A stretch of 64,000 nucleotides of DNA from Conexibacter sp. DBS9H8. Its GTDB lineage: Bacteria; Actinomycetota; Thermoleophilia; Solirubrobacterales; Solirubrobacteraceae. Position numbers and translations under genes: made by a program. The notes beneath the pieces are model-generated. The model was given only the letters and a program-made list of their open reading frames with translations, did not search any database and was not told the DNA's origin. The DNA lies in the NCBI RefSeq assembly GCF_023330685.1, contig NZ_CP097128.1:868001-932000 (forward strand), in the 5' to 3' direction. Shown one piece after another: positions 1 to 8,205 of the stretch. How positions within the stretch are numbered: position 1 is the stretch's first letter; each line of letters starts with the position of its first letter.

Positions 1-690
1 GATCACCTGCTGCCAGAGCGGCTCAGTGTCAAAGTCAGGGTGATCGGGCTCTGAGCCGATCGCCGTCGGGTAGATGAGGACCTCCGCGCCGGCGAGGGAG
101 TAGGCGCGGGCAAGCTCGCAGAACCACTGATCCCAGCAGGTCGGCAGCCCGATCTGGGTGTCGAGCACCTCGACGGGGAGGAAGGCGTCCTCCCCCGCCG
201 GACCGGGCCGGAAGTAGCGGTCCTCGTGGTAGCCGGCGGTGACCGGGATGTGCAGCTTGCGGGTCCGGTGCATCAGCTCGCCGGTCGGGGTGATGAGCAC
301 CGCGGTGTTGTAGCCGAGCCCGTCCGGACCGTCGGGGCCGTCGGCGGCCTCGAACAGGGAGGCGTGGACGTAGACGCCGTGGGCGATCGCCGCCTGGCGG
401 GCGAACTCGACCGTCGGTCCGGAGCTGAGCGGCTCCGGGGTGACGCCGGCCCCGGCAGGGCCGGCGTCACTCACGGCAAAGTACGGGGAGAGGGTGAGCT
501 CCTGGAGGGCGACGAGGCGGGCGCCCGCCTGGGTGGCGGCGGCGATCCCCGCGTTCAGGGCGGCGGTGTGCTCGCTCGGGTCGGCGTGGAAGGCCTCCTG
601 CACGAGCCCGATCCGCAGGGGCGCCCGGCGGGGCGGCTGGACCCGCGCGAGTGAGGCGGGCACGTCGAAGTTGGTGATCAGCTCAGTCAC
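1..690 (-). CDS. aguB: N-carbamoylputrescine amidase, partial (C-terminus beyond left edge)
   Basis: A carbon-nitrogen hydrolase (nitrilase superfamily) that should release putrescine, CO2 and ammonia from N-carbamoylputrescine, the last step of agmatine degradation. I translated it directly: a GTG start at 690 opens 230 codons that stay open to the window edge. The nitrilase triad is visible: Glu64 in LQELTLSP, Lys145 in HRTRKLHIP and Cys185 in PTCWDQWFCE. CWDQWF is typical of AguB. The start codon overlaps the stop of the agmatine deiminase gene as GTGA, so the two are probably translationally coupled. About 60 C-terminal residues should lie outside the window. Other nitrilase-family amidases are possible, but the neighbour makes AguB the best call. 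Confidence 0.9.
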   Translation of the reverse strand, partial: MTELITNFDVPASLARVQPPRRAPLRIGLVQEAFHADPSEHTAALNAGIAAATQAGARLVALQELTLSPYFAVSDAGPAGAGVTPEPLSSGPTVEFARQAAIAHGVYVHASLFEAADGPDGPDGLGYNTAVLITPTGELMHRTRKLHIPVTAGYHEDRYFRPGPAGEDAFLPVEVLDTQIGLPTCWDQWFCELARAYSLAGAEVLIYPTAIGSEPDHPDFDTEPLWQQVI

Positions 691-1790
691 GCCGGCGATC
701 CTAGAGCGAGCGCGGGCACCTGCTGGGTGATGCAGTGGGGGCCACCGCCGCCGTAGGCGATCACGGCCGCCTCCACCGCCACGACCTCGCGGCCGGGGAA
801 GGCGTCGCCGATCAGCGCACAGGCCGCCGGATCGGAGTCGGCGCCGCTGACCGGCACGATCACCGCCCCGTTGGCGACGTAGAAGTTGAGGTAGGAGACG
901 GCGACGGACTCCCCCGCCACGGTCGTCCGCGGGAGGTACGGGAACGGGATCGCCTCGAGTCCGGCGGCCGCGAGGCGACGGAGATTGTCGACGCCGCGCT
1001 CGTGGTTGGGATCCCCCGGTGGGGCGGTCTGCAGCAGCACGCGGCGGTCGGGGCAGACCGCGGCGATCATGTCGACGTGCCCGTCGGTGTCACGGTCCTC
1101 GTACTGGCCCTCGCCGAGCCAGACGACGCGGTCGGCGCCGAGCTGGGCACAGAGGGTCGCCTCGATCTCGGTCACGCTCAGGTGCGGATTGCGGTTGGGG
1201 GCGAGCAGGCACTGCTCGGTGGTCAGCAGCAGCCCCGCCCCGTCACCGAGCACGGCGCCGCCCTCGAGGACGACGTCAACGCTTTCGACCGGGTCGCCGA
1301 GGTGGGCGGCGATCCGGCGGGCGATCGTCGCGTCGAGATCCCAGGGAGGGAACTTCTCCCCCCAGGCGTTGAAGCGCCACTGCAGGGCGACCCGGCGGCG
1401 GCGGGCGGCGTCGATGACGTAGATCGGGCCGGAGTCGCGCAGCCACGAGTCATCGATGCCCAACGCAACGACGTCGATCCGGCCGCCGAGGGCGGCCCGC
1501 GCGGCGGCGGCGTCCGGCCCCGGGTTGGCGATCATCGTCACCGGCTCGAAGGCGGCGATCGCGTTGGCGACCGCCGCGTACTCGTGCCGGGCCTGAGCGA
1601 GAGTGTCTCCCCACAGGGTCTGCCGGCAGGGCCAGCCCATCAGCGTCCGCTCGTGGGGCTCCCACTCGGCCGGGAAGTGCAGCCCTGCGGTTTCCGGAGT
1701 GGCGGCGACGGGAGACCCGTGGTGTGAGGTGACCGCCTCGGCGGGCTCGGGATCGACCGGGCGGGCGGGCGCGGGGGACGGCTCGGGCAT
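687..1790 (-). CDS. aguA: Agmatine deiminase
   Basis: Hydrolyses agmatine to N-carbamoylputrescine and ammonia. The 367 residues match the usual family length of about 350-370. The start region contains FPAEWEPHERTLMGWP, the typical N-terminal block of this family, and the C-terminus has GGGGPHCITQQ with the catalytic cysteine. WLRDSGP in the middle is the substrate-binding Asp block. The first roughly 35 residues (Pro/Ala-rich) precede the conserved domain, so translation may begin slightly later. It overlaps aguB by four bases (GTGA) and lies upstream of it, giving a two-step agmatine-to-putrescine operon. Confidence 0.93.
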   Translation of the reverse strand: MPEPSPAPARPVDPEPAEAVTSHHGSPVAATPETAGLHFPAEWEPHERTLMGWPCRQTLWGDTLAQARHEYAAVANAIAAFEPVTMIANPGPDAAAARAALGGRIDVVALGIDDSWLRDSGPIYVIDAARRRRVALQWRFNAWGEKFPPWDLDATIARRIAAHLGDPVESVDVVLEGGAVLGDGAGLLLTTEQCLLAPNRNPHLSVTEIEATLCAQLGADRVVWLGEGQYEDRDTDGHVDMIAAVCPDRRVLLQTAPPGDPNHERGVDNLRRLAAAGLEAIPFPYLPRTTVAGESVAVSYLNFYVANGAVIVPVSGADSDPAACALIGDAFPGREVVAVEAAVIAYGGGGPHCITQQVPALALGSPA

Positions 1791-1854
1791 GAGGCCAGAC
1801 TAACCGTGCCGGTGAGCTCCGCGGACCGATCCTCGCGCGCGTGGGCCGCGGCGG

Positions 1855-3099
1855 CTAACCGGCGGACCCGGCGGTCACCGACTCGGCGATCGCCGAGAGC
1901 GGCGTGTCGGGGTCAAGGAGCGGGCCGACGTCGAGGCGGGCGCGGGAGCGGATCAGCGTCTGGATCGGCTCGCTGACGTCCCAGACATTGACGTTCATTC
2001 CGGCGATGAGCCGCCCGTCGAGCAGCCACAGGGCGATGAACTCTCCGCGCGCGAGCTCGCCGCGGATCAGCACCTGGGCGGCCGGGTCGGGCTGTCCGGA
2101 GTACTCCATCCCCACCTCGAACTGGTCGGAGAAGAAGAACGGAAGCCGGTCGTAGCTGACGCTCTGGCCGAGCATCGCCCGTGCCGCCGCCGGGCCCTGG
2201 TGGAGGGCGTTGGCCCAGTGCTCGACGCGTACCCGTGTGTTGTAGAAGGGATGGTGGGCGAGGGCGACATCCCCGGCCGCGAAGATGCCGGCGGCGGCGG
2301 TCCGCAGGCTCGCGTCGGTGAGGATGCCGTCCGCGACGGTGATGCCGGCGCCCTCCGCCAGTTCGGTTCGCGGCGCCGCCCCGACCCCGACGACGACGGT
2401 GTCGGCCTCGATCCGCTCACCGTCGGTCGTCAGCACGGCGGTCACCTGCGAGCCGCCCTCGATCGCCTCCACCCCGACCCCGAAGCGTTGCGACACCCCG
2501 TGCCGCGCGTGAAGGGCGGCGTAGAAGCCCGCCACCTCGGGGCCGAACCGCTGGGCGTTCGGCAGCGCCGCCGGATCGATCACCGTCACCTCCATGCCCA
2601 GGGTGCGGGCGGAGGCCGCGACCTCCGAGCCGATCCAGCCGCCGCCGATGACGGCGAGGGCGCCGCCGGCGCGGAGCCGGCCGGCGAGCGCCTGAGCGTC
2701 GGCGAGGGTCCGCAGGGTGAAGACGCCGTCGAGCTCCGCGCCGGGGACGGCCAGCGGCCGGGGGGCGGCGCCGGTGGCGATGAGCAGCGCGGCAAAGGCG
2801 ATCTCCCGGCCGTCGGAGAGCTCGACGCGGCGGGCGCCGGCATCGAGCCGCGTCGCGGTGACCCCGCTGAGCAGCTCGATCTGCTCCTGAGCGTAGAAGT
2901 CGGCGTCAAAGACCCGGGCGTCGGCCGGCGTCGAGGTGCCCTGGAGGAGATCCTTGCTCAGCGGCGGACGCTCGTAGGGCAGCTCGGTCTCCTCACTGAC
3001 GAGGACGACGCGACCGTCGGCTCCGTTGCTGCGCAGTTGGGCGGCCGCCTTGGCGCCACACAGGCCCCCGCCGACGATCACGTAGGTGGGCTCGTTCAT
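1855..3099 (-). CDS. FAD-dependent NAD(P)H oxidoreductase, ferredoxin-reductase type
   Basis: A 414-residue flavoprotein of the pyridine nucleotide-disulfide oxidoreductase class, resembling the reductase components of oxygenase and cytochrome P450 systems. The N-terminal FAD motif is YVIVGGGLCGAKAA, followed by ELPYERPPLSKDLL. The NAD-binding motif AVIGGGWIGSEVAA lies near residue 150, and the second FAD motif GIFAAGDVA near residue 270. I use the ATG at 3099 because AGGAG stands just before it and the FAD motif begins six residues later. The frame is open for another 55 codons upstream, but those residues resemble nothing in the family. No ferredoxin or oxygenase gene is adjacent, so its electron partner is unknown. 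It resembles the gene at 43973-45139. Confidence 0.85.
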   Translation of the reverse strand: MNEPTYVIVGGGLCGAKAAAQLRSNGADGRVVLVSEETELPYERPPLSKDLLQGTSTPADARVFDADFYAQEQIELLSGVTATRLDAGARRVELSDGREIAFAALLIATGAAPRPLAVPGAELDGVFTLRTLADAQALAGRLRAGGALAVIGGGWIGSEVAASARTLGMEVTVIDPAALPNAQRFGPEVAGFYAALHARHGVSQRFGVGVEAIEGGSQVTAVLTTDGERIEADTVVVGVGAAPRTELAEGAGITVADGILTDASLRTAAAGIFAAGDVALAHHPFYNTRVRVEHWANALHQGPAAARAMLGQSVSYDRLPFFFSDQFEVGMEYSGQPDPAAQVLIRGELARGEFIALWLLDGRLIAGMNVNVWDVSEPIQTLIRSRARLDVGPLLDPDTPLSAIAESVTAGSAG

Positions 3100-3309
3100 G
3101 GGGGCTCCTCTCAGCGCGGGTGTCAAGACGTCTCGCCACCCGTGGCGGTGGCGTCTCTTCTGCTGTACCCAGCGGCGGGCACCCCAATCGGCGGGACGGT
3201 CAACGACGCCGGCCTCCCTCGCCGCTCGGAGCGGATCGATCAACCCGAGGGGCGCCCAGGCCACGCCGGCCGCTCGTCACAGCGCCGTAGCAATCGTTAC
3301 ATTTCTGTG

Positions 3310-3525
3310 ATGGAGAGAGACGGCCACACGTTCCTCGTCGGTCAGCTGCGCGCTGAGCCCCCGGCCGCCATCGGGGGGCTGCTCGAGGATCACCTCACCC
3401 ACCTCGCCGGAGCCGTGCAGGGAGCTCGCCGGCGCCAGGCCCAGCAGCTGCAGAACGCCTCCGACGAGGCGCTCGACCACATTCCGCGGCTGCTGCGCGG
3501 ACCGATCAAGAAGATCGTCGGGTGA
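3310..3525 (+). CDS. Small conserved-looking protein of unknown function (71 aa)
   Basis: I do not recognise this protein. It is 71 residues, charged and apparently helical (MERDGHTFLVGQLRAEPP, then a helix rich in Gln, Ala and Arg, ending RGPIKKIVG). The main support is context: its TGA stop overlaps the GTG start of the next gene as GTGA, the same coupling used throughout this window. The ATG at 3310 is the start that gives a compact protein. The frame continues upstream, but there it reads antisense to the flavoprotein gene. No clear Shine-Dalgarno was seen. Confidence 0.5.
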   Translation: MERDGHTFLVGQLRAEPPAAIGGLLEDHLTHLAGAVQGARRRQAQQLQNASDEALDHIPRLLRGPIKKIVG

Positions 3526-4355
3526 GAGGCGTGGGTATCTCCGACATGACCGCCCCGCCGGTGACGGACCCGCCCGCGAGCGACTCGGACACGACCGCTC
3601 CGCCCGACCCGACCCCGGTCGCGGGCCGCTCACCGAGTGAGCGGCTCGAGGTCGACGCCGAGCTGCAGCGCCTCGGGCGACTGCTCGGCCTGGCGCCCGG
3701 CGAACTCGGATACCTCGCCGACATCTCCTCCGCCGACCTGCGTGCCCTCCGTGCCCAGATCACACAGGTGCTGTTCGACGGCAACGGTGCGCTCGCCCGG
3801 CTCGGGGCGGCGACCCGCCTGCTCCCCGCGGCCCTCACCGCGAGCCTCACCGAGCGGATCTTCGGCCCGGTGCTCGCCGCTCGGGTCGCCGGGACCGTCG
3901 AACCGGGTCGGGCGGTCGAGATCGCCGCGCGGCTGCCGGTCGACTTCCTCGCTGACGTCGCCAGCGAACTCGACCCGCGGCGGGTCGCCGCGATCCTCGC
4001 CGCGATCCCCGCCCCGACCGTCGCGGCGGTCACCCGGGTCCTCGTCCAACGACGAGAATGGGTCGCGATGGGCAGCTTCTACGGCTTCCTTCCGGACGCT
4101 TCGATTCAGGCGGCGATGGCCGAGACGGACGCCCATGCGCTGCTGCAGATCGCCTTCGTCCTCGAGGATAAGTCGCGGCTCAGCCACGTCCTTGAGATCG
4201 GCGGCAGCGTGCGGCTGGGAGAGCTCGTGGCCTGCGCCGAGGCTGAGGGTCTGACCGAGCAGCTCGCCGCGCTGGCGGCCCACCTCACGCCCGAGCAGGC
4301 CGCCGCGGTCACCAGGACGCTCAGCCTGGAGCGGCCCGCGCGGCTTGGGTCCTGA
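3522..4355 (+). CDS. Helical repeat protein of unknown function
   Basis: A 277-residue protein. After a Pro/Thr-rich N-terminus (about 35 residues) it is almost entirely alpha-helical and rich in Ala, Leu and Arg. Segments such as LPVDFLADVASELDPRR and AAILAAIPAPTVAAVTRVLV look like the short helical repeats seen in the MgtE N-terminal and FliG-type superhelices. That is a resemblance by eye, not a family assignment. There is no signal peptide, membrane segment or catalytic motif. The GTG start overlaps the stop of the 71-residue gene before it, so the two are probably made together. The stop lies 35 bases inside the end of the convergent MFS gene. Confidence 0.65.
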   Translation: MRGVGISDMTAPPVTDPPASDSDTTAPPDPTPVAGRSPSERLEVDAELQRLGRLLGLAPGELGYLADISSADLRALRAQITQVLFDGNGALARLGAATRLLPAALTASLTERIFGPVLAARVAGTVEPGRAVEIAARLPVDFLADVASELDPRRVAAILAAIPAPTVAAVTRVLVQRREWVAMGSFYGFLPDASIQAAMAETDAHALLQIAFVLEDKSRLSHVLEIGGSVRLGELVACAEAEGLTEQLAALAAHLTPEQAAAVTRTLSLERPARLGS

Positions 4356-6144
4356 CCGGCCCGGTGGCGCCGACCGGCTCGGCGACTCCGGCGCCGCCCG
4401 CCGTCGGCTCCGGCGCACCGGTTCGATCTGTTGCGTGGGTGCGGGCGGCCGCCCCGTCGGCGTCGACGTAGCGGCCACCGCGCATCAGAGACGCGGCGGC
4501 GGCGACGAGACAGGCGACGATCGCGAAGCCGAACGCGGTCTGCAGCCCGGTCCGGAACGGACCGGAGATGAGGGCGGGGAAGAACGCCCGTCCGGTCAGG
4601 ACCGCCCGGTTGTGGAGGCTGAGCGCGCCGAGCACATGGGCGCCGACGAGGTGCTGGATCGGGTTGTAGCCGAGGAAGGCGGCGAACAGCACCGACACCG
4701 CGGGGGTACGGCCGATCTGGGCCGCCCTGGCCGCCTTCACCCCGTGGGCGGCCAGGCCGGCGCTGAGGGTATGGGGCAGGGAGGTGGAGAGGCCGACGAT
4801 CATCAGGCTGAAGAAGACGCCGACTGACAGCACCTGGGCGGAGTTCTGGAAGGTCTGGTTCATCCCCGATCCGGCACCGCGGTCAGCCAGCGGCAGGCTG
4901 TTGATCACCGCCGCCCGGTTCGGGGAGGCGAACATACCGAAGGCGACTCCCATCACGAGGAGGATCGCCGCGAACAGGACGTAGTTGAAGTTGGTCGGCA
5001 ACAGCCACAGGCCGACGAAGCACAGCGCCGTCACGAGCATCCCGCCGGTCGCGAACAGTCGGGCGCCGTAGCGATCGGACAGATAGCCGAAGGTCGGCCC
5101 GGCACACAGCATCCCGACGGTGAGCGGCAGCATGTAGAGGCCCGCGAGCAGCGGCGTCTGGGTGAAGTCGACGCCGTGCTGGGGCAGCCAGATCCCCTGA
5201 AGCCAGATGATCAGCATGAACATCAGACCACCGCGGGAGACGCCGGCGAGGAAGGTTGACAGCGTCCCGAAGCTGAAGGCGCGGATCCGCAGCAGCCGCA
5301 GCCGGAACATCGGGTCGGCCTGGCGGGACTCGATCCAGACGAAGGCGATCAGGGAGGCCACTCCGGCGCCGAGCAGGGCGAGGACTCGAGGACTCGTCCA
5401 GCCCGTCGCGTCATGACCGTAGGGACGGATCCCGTAGGTGATCGAGATCATGATCAGGATCAGGCCGACGGCGAAGGTGACGTTGCCGAGCCAGTCGACC
5501 CGGGCGCGGTGCGGGGTCGAGAGCTCCTGCAGCTTGAGGTAGGCCCAGACGGTGCCGAACAGGCCGACGGGGACGGAGATGAGGAAGACGAGGCGCCAGT
5601 CGATGGGGGCGAGGAGCCCGCCGACGACGAGCCCGATGAACATTCCCGAGACACCGACGATGTTGTTGATCCCCAGCGCCATCCCGCGCTGATTGGCGGG
5701 AAACGCGTCCGCGAGGATCGGGGCGGAGTTGGCGAGCAGGAAGGCGCCACCGACGCCCTGCACGAGCCGAAGGACGACGAGGTACATCGCCCCCGCTTGC
5801 CCGGTCATCCAATCGACCGCCAACAGGAGTGAGGCGACCGTGTAGATGATGAACCCGATGTTGTAGATCCGCACGCGCCCGAACATGTCGCCGAGCCGTC
5901 CGAGGGAGACGATCAGCACGCTCGAGACGATCAGGTAACCGAGCACCATCCACAGCAGGTAGAAACTGTTGCTCGACTGCAGCGGGTCGAGCCTGATGCC
6001 CCGGAAGATGTCGGGCATCGCGATGATCGTGATCGACCCGTCCAGGGTCGCCAGCAGCACCGCGAGCGTCGTGTTCGACAGCACGAGCCACTTGTAGGAG
6101 GGGGAGCGGGTGTCGACGGTCCCACGGGCCTGCAGGGCTGGCAT
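4321..6144 (-). CDS. MFS drug exporter, 14-TM DHA2 (EmrB/QacA) type
   Basis: A proton-driven efflux permease of about 607 residues with roughly 14 hydrophobic segments. The first membrane segment has LAVLLATLDGSITIIAMPDI, the conserved DHA2 region, and the motif A-like loop is SLGRLGDMFGRVRIY. An insert of about 60 residues separates the last two segments (ALSLHNRAVLTGRAFFPA). The ATG at 6144 is my start; a TTG at 6168 would add eight residues. The C-terminus is a hydrophilic Ala/Thr tail. The gene is divergent from a MarR regulator at 6302, a very common arrangement for inducible drug efflux. Substrate unknown. Confidence 0.88.
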   Translation of the reverse strand: MPALQARGTVDTRSPSYKWLVLSNTTLAVLLATLDGSITIIAMPDIFRGIRLDPLQSSNSFYLLWMVLGYLIVSSVLIVSLGRLGDMFGRVRIYNIGFIIYTVASLLLAVDWMTGQAGAMYLVVLRLVQGVGGAFLLANSAPILADAFPANQRGMALGINNIVGVSGMFIGLVVGGLLAPIDWRLVFLISVPVGLFGTVWAYLKLQELSTPHRARVDWLGNVTFAVGLILIMISITYGIRPYGHDATGWTSPRVLALLGAGVASLIAFVWIESRQADPMFRLRLLRIRAFSFGTLSTFLAGVSRGGLMFMLIIWLQGIWLPQHGVDFTQTPLLAGLYMLPLTVGMLCAGPTFGYLSDRYGARLFATGGMLVTALCFVGLWLLPTNFNYVLFAAILLVMGVAFGMFASPNRAAVINSLPLADRGAGSGMNQTFQNSAQVLSVGVFFSLMIVGLSTSLPHTLSAGLAAHGVKAARAAQIGRTPAVSVLFAAFLGYNPIQHLVGAHVLGALSLHNRAVLTGRAFFPALISGPFRTGLQTAFGFAIVACLVAAAASLMRGGRYVDADGAAARTHATDRTGAPEPTAGGAGVAEPVGATGPVRTQAARAAPG

Positions 6145-6152
6145 GCGTGAGT

Positions 6153-6170
6153 AGTTTACCGAAGGCAACT
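6153..6170. promoter_or_regulatory. Candidate MarR operator near the MFS start
   Basis: An imperfect dyad reading AGTTTACCGAAGGCAACT on the plus strand, with AGTT/AACT arms and partly matched inner bases. It resembles the AGTTGCC-type operators of MarR/EmrR regulators and sits at the start of the MFS gene, facing the divergent MarR gene. Symmetry is incomplete. Confidence 0.35.
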
Positions 6171-6282
6171 TTCCTGACTCGCGGGTTCGGGGTGGCCACC
6201 CCCGGCGGATGGACGGGTCGACACCCTCCCGTCGGACGCCTCCGCACTAAAAACCGTCTCATCGGGGGAAGGTCCCGTGAAA

Positions 6283-6301
6283 ACGGAGACCAATCCTCCG
6301 T
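6283..6301. promoter_or_regulatory. Inverted repeat abutting the MarR start codon
   Basis: ACGGAG and CTCCGT form perfect 6-base arms around a 7-base centre and end exactly one base before the ATG at 6302. The position suggests an autoregulatory operator, or an mRNA hairpin at the very start of the message. Confidence 0.4.
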
Positions 6302-6799
6302 ATGATTCCTCGCGTGTCCACCTCCGCGAACGCCCCGCTGATCGACTCGCGGCACGGGGTCGCCCCCGGATCGGATGCGGACGCGGGGCAGAACTTCGCC
6401 CTCGCCTCCGACCTGCGGGTCGTGATCGGGCAGATGATGCGCCGGCTGCGGACCGAGCAGCGCTTCGGCCTCACCCAGACGGCCGTCCTCGCCCGGCTCG
6501 AGCGCCACGGCCCGCAGCCGACCGGGCTGCTCGCTCGCGCCGAGGGGGTCCGACCCCAGTCGATGAGCCAGACGGTCGCCGAGCTGGAGGCGGCCGGGTT
6601 CGTCTCCCGCGGCGCCGACGCCAGCGACGGCCGTCGCAGCCTCGTCTCCATCACGCCGGCGGGCCGGGCCGTCCTGGAGGAGGACCGGGTCCACCGAGAG
6701 GGATTCCTCGCCGAATTGATTCACGAGCGCCTCTCCGAGGACGAGCGGGTGCTGCTGCGCGGCGCCGTCGAGCTGCTCGGGCGCATCAGCGAGCCGTGA
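6302..6799 (+). CDS. MarR-family transcriptional regulator
   Basis: A 165-residue winged-helix regulator. The domain runs from LASDLRVVIGQMMRRLRTEQ through the recognition region LLARAEGVRPQSMSQTVAELE and the wing GADASDGRRSLVSITPAG, which has the DxRxxxxxLT-type signature of the family. The C-terminal helix (LSEDERVLLRGAVELLGR) is the dimer helix. The ATG at 6302 is used; a GTG at 6314 is an alternative and would leave the inverted repeat before 6302 in the leader. It is divergent from the MFS exporter and is its likely repressor. Confidence 0.88.
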   Translation: MIPRVSTSANAPLIDSRHGVAPGSDADAGQNFALASDLRVVIGQMMRRLRTEQRFGLTQTAVLARLERHGPQPTGLLARAEGVRPQSMSQTVAELEAAGFVSRGADASDGRRSLVSITPAGRAVLEEDRVHREGFLAELIHERLSEDERVLLRGAVELLGRISEP

Positions 6800-6805
6800 G
6801 GCTCA

Positions 6806-7540
6806 TCAGCGACCCTGAGGCCCGTCGAGGAACGCGAGGATCGTCTCCCCGTACAGCCGGGGGTGGGTGAAGCGGAACATGTGACCCGTGTCGGGCAGGA
6901 CGGCCTCGACGGCGTTCGGGAGGCCATCCCGGAGCTCACGGGCGGCCCGGGCGCCGATCAGGCGGTCATCTGCAGGGGTGATCAGCAGGGTGGGGACGCG
7001 CACCGCGCCGAGCCGGTCGCGGACGTCGAAGCCGATGACGCTGCGGACGCGGGCGGCGTAGGAGGCGCGCGGGGTGTGCTCGATGAACAGCCGGCGGTAG
7101 TCGGCGGGACGGTGGGGGACCTCGGCGCCGGCGTCATGGCGTGAGGCGAGCTGGTGGGCGTGGATGCGCAGCGTGAGCTGCCGGTACAGCGGTCCGACCG
7201 CGTAGCGCGAGGCCCGGCTCGCGATCGCCTTCCCGCGCGGGAGCGGGTCGGCGGCGAATCCCCCGGAGAGCACCAGCCCACGCAGGCCGGGGGGCTGCCG
7301 GATCGCCAGAGCGAGGCTGATCACCGCTCCGAAGGAGTCTCCGATCAGCACGTAGTCGGTGAGGTCGGCGACCTCGGCGGCGAGGGTGTCGGCGTAGGAA
7401 TCGATGTCGGCGACCCCCTCGGGCAGGCGCAGGGTCCGGACCGAATGGGCCCGCAGCGGCGCGAGCTGGTCCGCGGTCCAGGGGGCGCCGGAGAAACAGG
7501 GAACGGTGACGAGGGTGGGGACGGCCGCAGGGGTGGGCAT
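6806..7540 (-). CDS. Alpha/beta hydrolase
   Basis: A 244-residue hydrolase. The nucleophile elbow is IGDSFGAV (Ser near residue 69), the acid is in ITPADDRLIG and the histidine in PDTGHMFRF, giving a complete Ser-Asp-His triad. There is no signal peptide, so it acts in the cytoplasm; the substrate cannot be told. It reads away from a MarR-type gene, with a paired repeat between them that could be a shared operator. Its stop lies 7 bases from the stop of the convergent MarR gene. Confidence 0.82.
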   Translation of the reverse strand: MPTPAAVPTLVTVPCFSGAPWTADQLAPLRAHSVRTLRLPEGVADIDSYADTLAAEVADLTDYVLIGDSFGAVISLALAIRQPPGLRGLVLSGGFAADPLPRGKAIASRASRYAVGPLYRQLTLRIHAHQLASRHDAGAEVPHRPADYRRLFIEHTPRASYAARVRSVIGFDVRDRLGAVRVPTLLITPADDRLIGARAARELRDGLPNAVEAVLPDTGHMFRFTHPRLYGETILAFLDGPQGR

Positions 7541-7554
7541 CGAACTCCGATCAA

Positions 7555-7592
7555 AATAGATGACGTGTCACTGATAATAGATGATGTGTCAC
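7555..7592. promoter_or_regulatory. Tandem operator-like repeats between hydrolase and MarR genes
   Basis: Two 17-base direct repeats (7555-7571 and 7576-7592, differing at one base) sit exactly 21 bases apart, two helical turns. Each contains a dyad of the form TGAY-GT-GTCA. They occupy the space between the divergent starts at 7540 and 7615, the expected place for the operator of the MarR protein encoded at 7615. Confidence 0.6.
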
Positions 7593-7602
7593 CCACCTGT
7601 CG

Positions 7603-7608
7603 TACGAT
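7603..7608 (+). promoter_or_regulatory. -10-like hexamer 6 bases before the MarR start
   Basis: TACGAT matches TATAAT at four of six positions and ends 6 bases before the ATG at 7615. No Shine-Dalgarno is visible, which suggests a leaderless message. No good -35 was seen. Confidence 0.35.
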
Positions 7609-7614
7609 GCGGCG

Positions 7615-8205
7615 ATGGAGCCGATCGAGGAGTTCCGCTACCTGATCCTCGCCGCCCAGCGTGAGGGCGCCCGAGCCCTCACGCTCGCGCTCGCGCCGGT
7701 CGGGCTGACGCCCGCCCAGGCGGAGGCGCTCAGCGTCCTGGCGGACGCTGAGCGCCCGCTGTCGGTGAAGGAGATCGGCAGCCGTCTCGTCTGTGAGGGC
7801 GGGAGCCCGAGTCGGCTGATGAGCACGCTCGCGCAGAAGGGGCTCGTCGAGTCCGCCGTCGGTGCGACGGACCGAAGAACGACCGTTCTCTCCCTCACCG
7901 CGAAGGGCATCGACGCCGCGCGTGCGGTGGGAGAGGCGGAGGCGAACCTCTCCGCCGCGCTCGGAGCGCTCCTCGACGACGGGCAGCTCGCGACGGTGCT
8001 GCCGGTCCTCCGCGGTCTCGTCGGGTCGCTCCCGGCCGGGCAGGCGCTCGCCTGCCGGATCGCCGACCGCACCCCGGCAGACCCCCCGCCCGCCTTCCGG
8101 GCTGCGGTTCCCCGGTCTCCGGCCGTCCCGCCCGCCGGTGACGCCGAGCCTCAGCGGTGGAGGGTGAGCAGCACCGCCGAGGCGGCTGGCAGCGACACCG
8201 CGTAG
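7615..8205 (+). CDS. MarR-family transcriptional regulator
   Basis: A 196-residue winged-helix protein. The DNA-binding part includes GLTPAQAEALSVLADAERPL, the recognition helix region GSPSRLMSTLAQKGLVE, and the wing ATDRRTTVLSLTAKG. The last 45 residues are Pro/Ala-rich and look disordered; they overlap the end of the convergent glycosidase gene by 55 bases. It probably controls the divergent hydrolase through the paired repeats at 7555-7592. Start ATG without Shine-Dalgarno. Confidence 0.83.
   Translation: MEPIEEFRYLILAAQREGARALTLALAPVGLTPAQAEALSVLADAERPLSVKEIGSRLVCEGGSPSRLMSTLAQKGLVESAVGATDRRTTVLSLTAKGIDAARAVGEAEANLSAALGALLDDGQLATVLPVLRGLVGSLPAGQALACRIADRTPADPPPAFRAAVPRSPAVPPAGDAEPQRWRVSSTAEAAGSDTA

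Noticed and set aside
735..1727. Long plus-strand frame opposite agmatine deiminase
   Set aside because: Mirror of a well-supported gene; composition is typical of GC-rich antisense frames and no motif is present.
2200..3525. Long plus-strand frame across the ferredoxin-reductase-like gene
   Set aside because: Most of it is the antisense of the flavoprotein gene, rich in Gly, Arg and Asp without motifs. Only the last 71 codons, coupled to the next gene, are kept.
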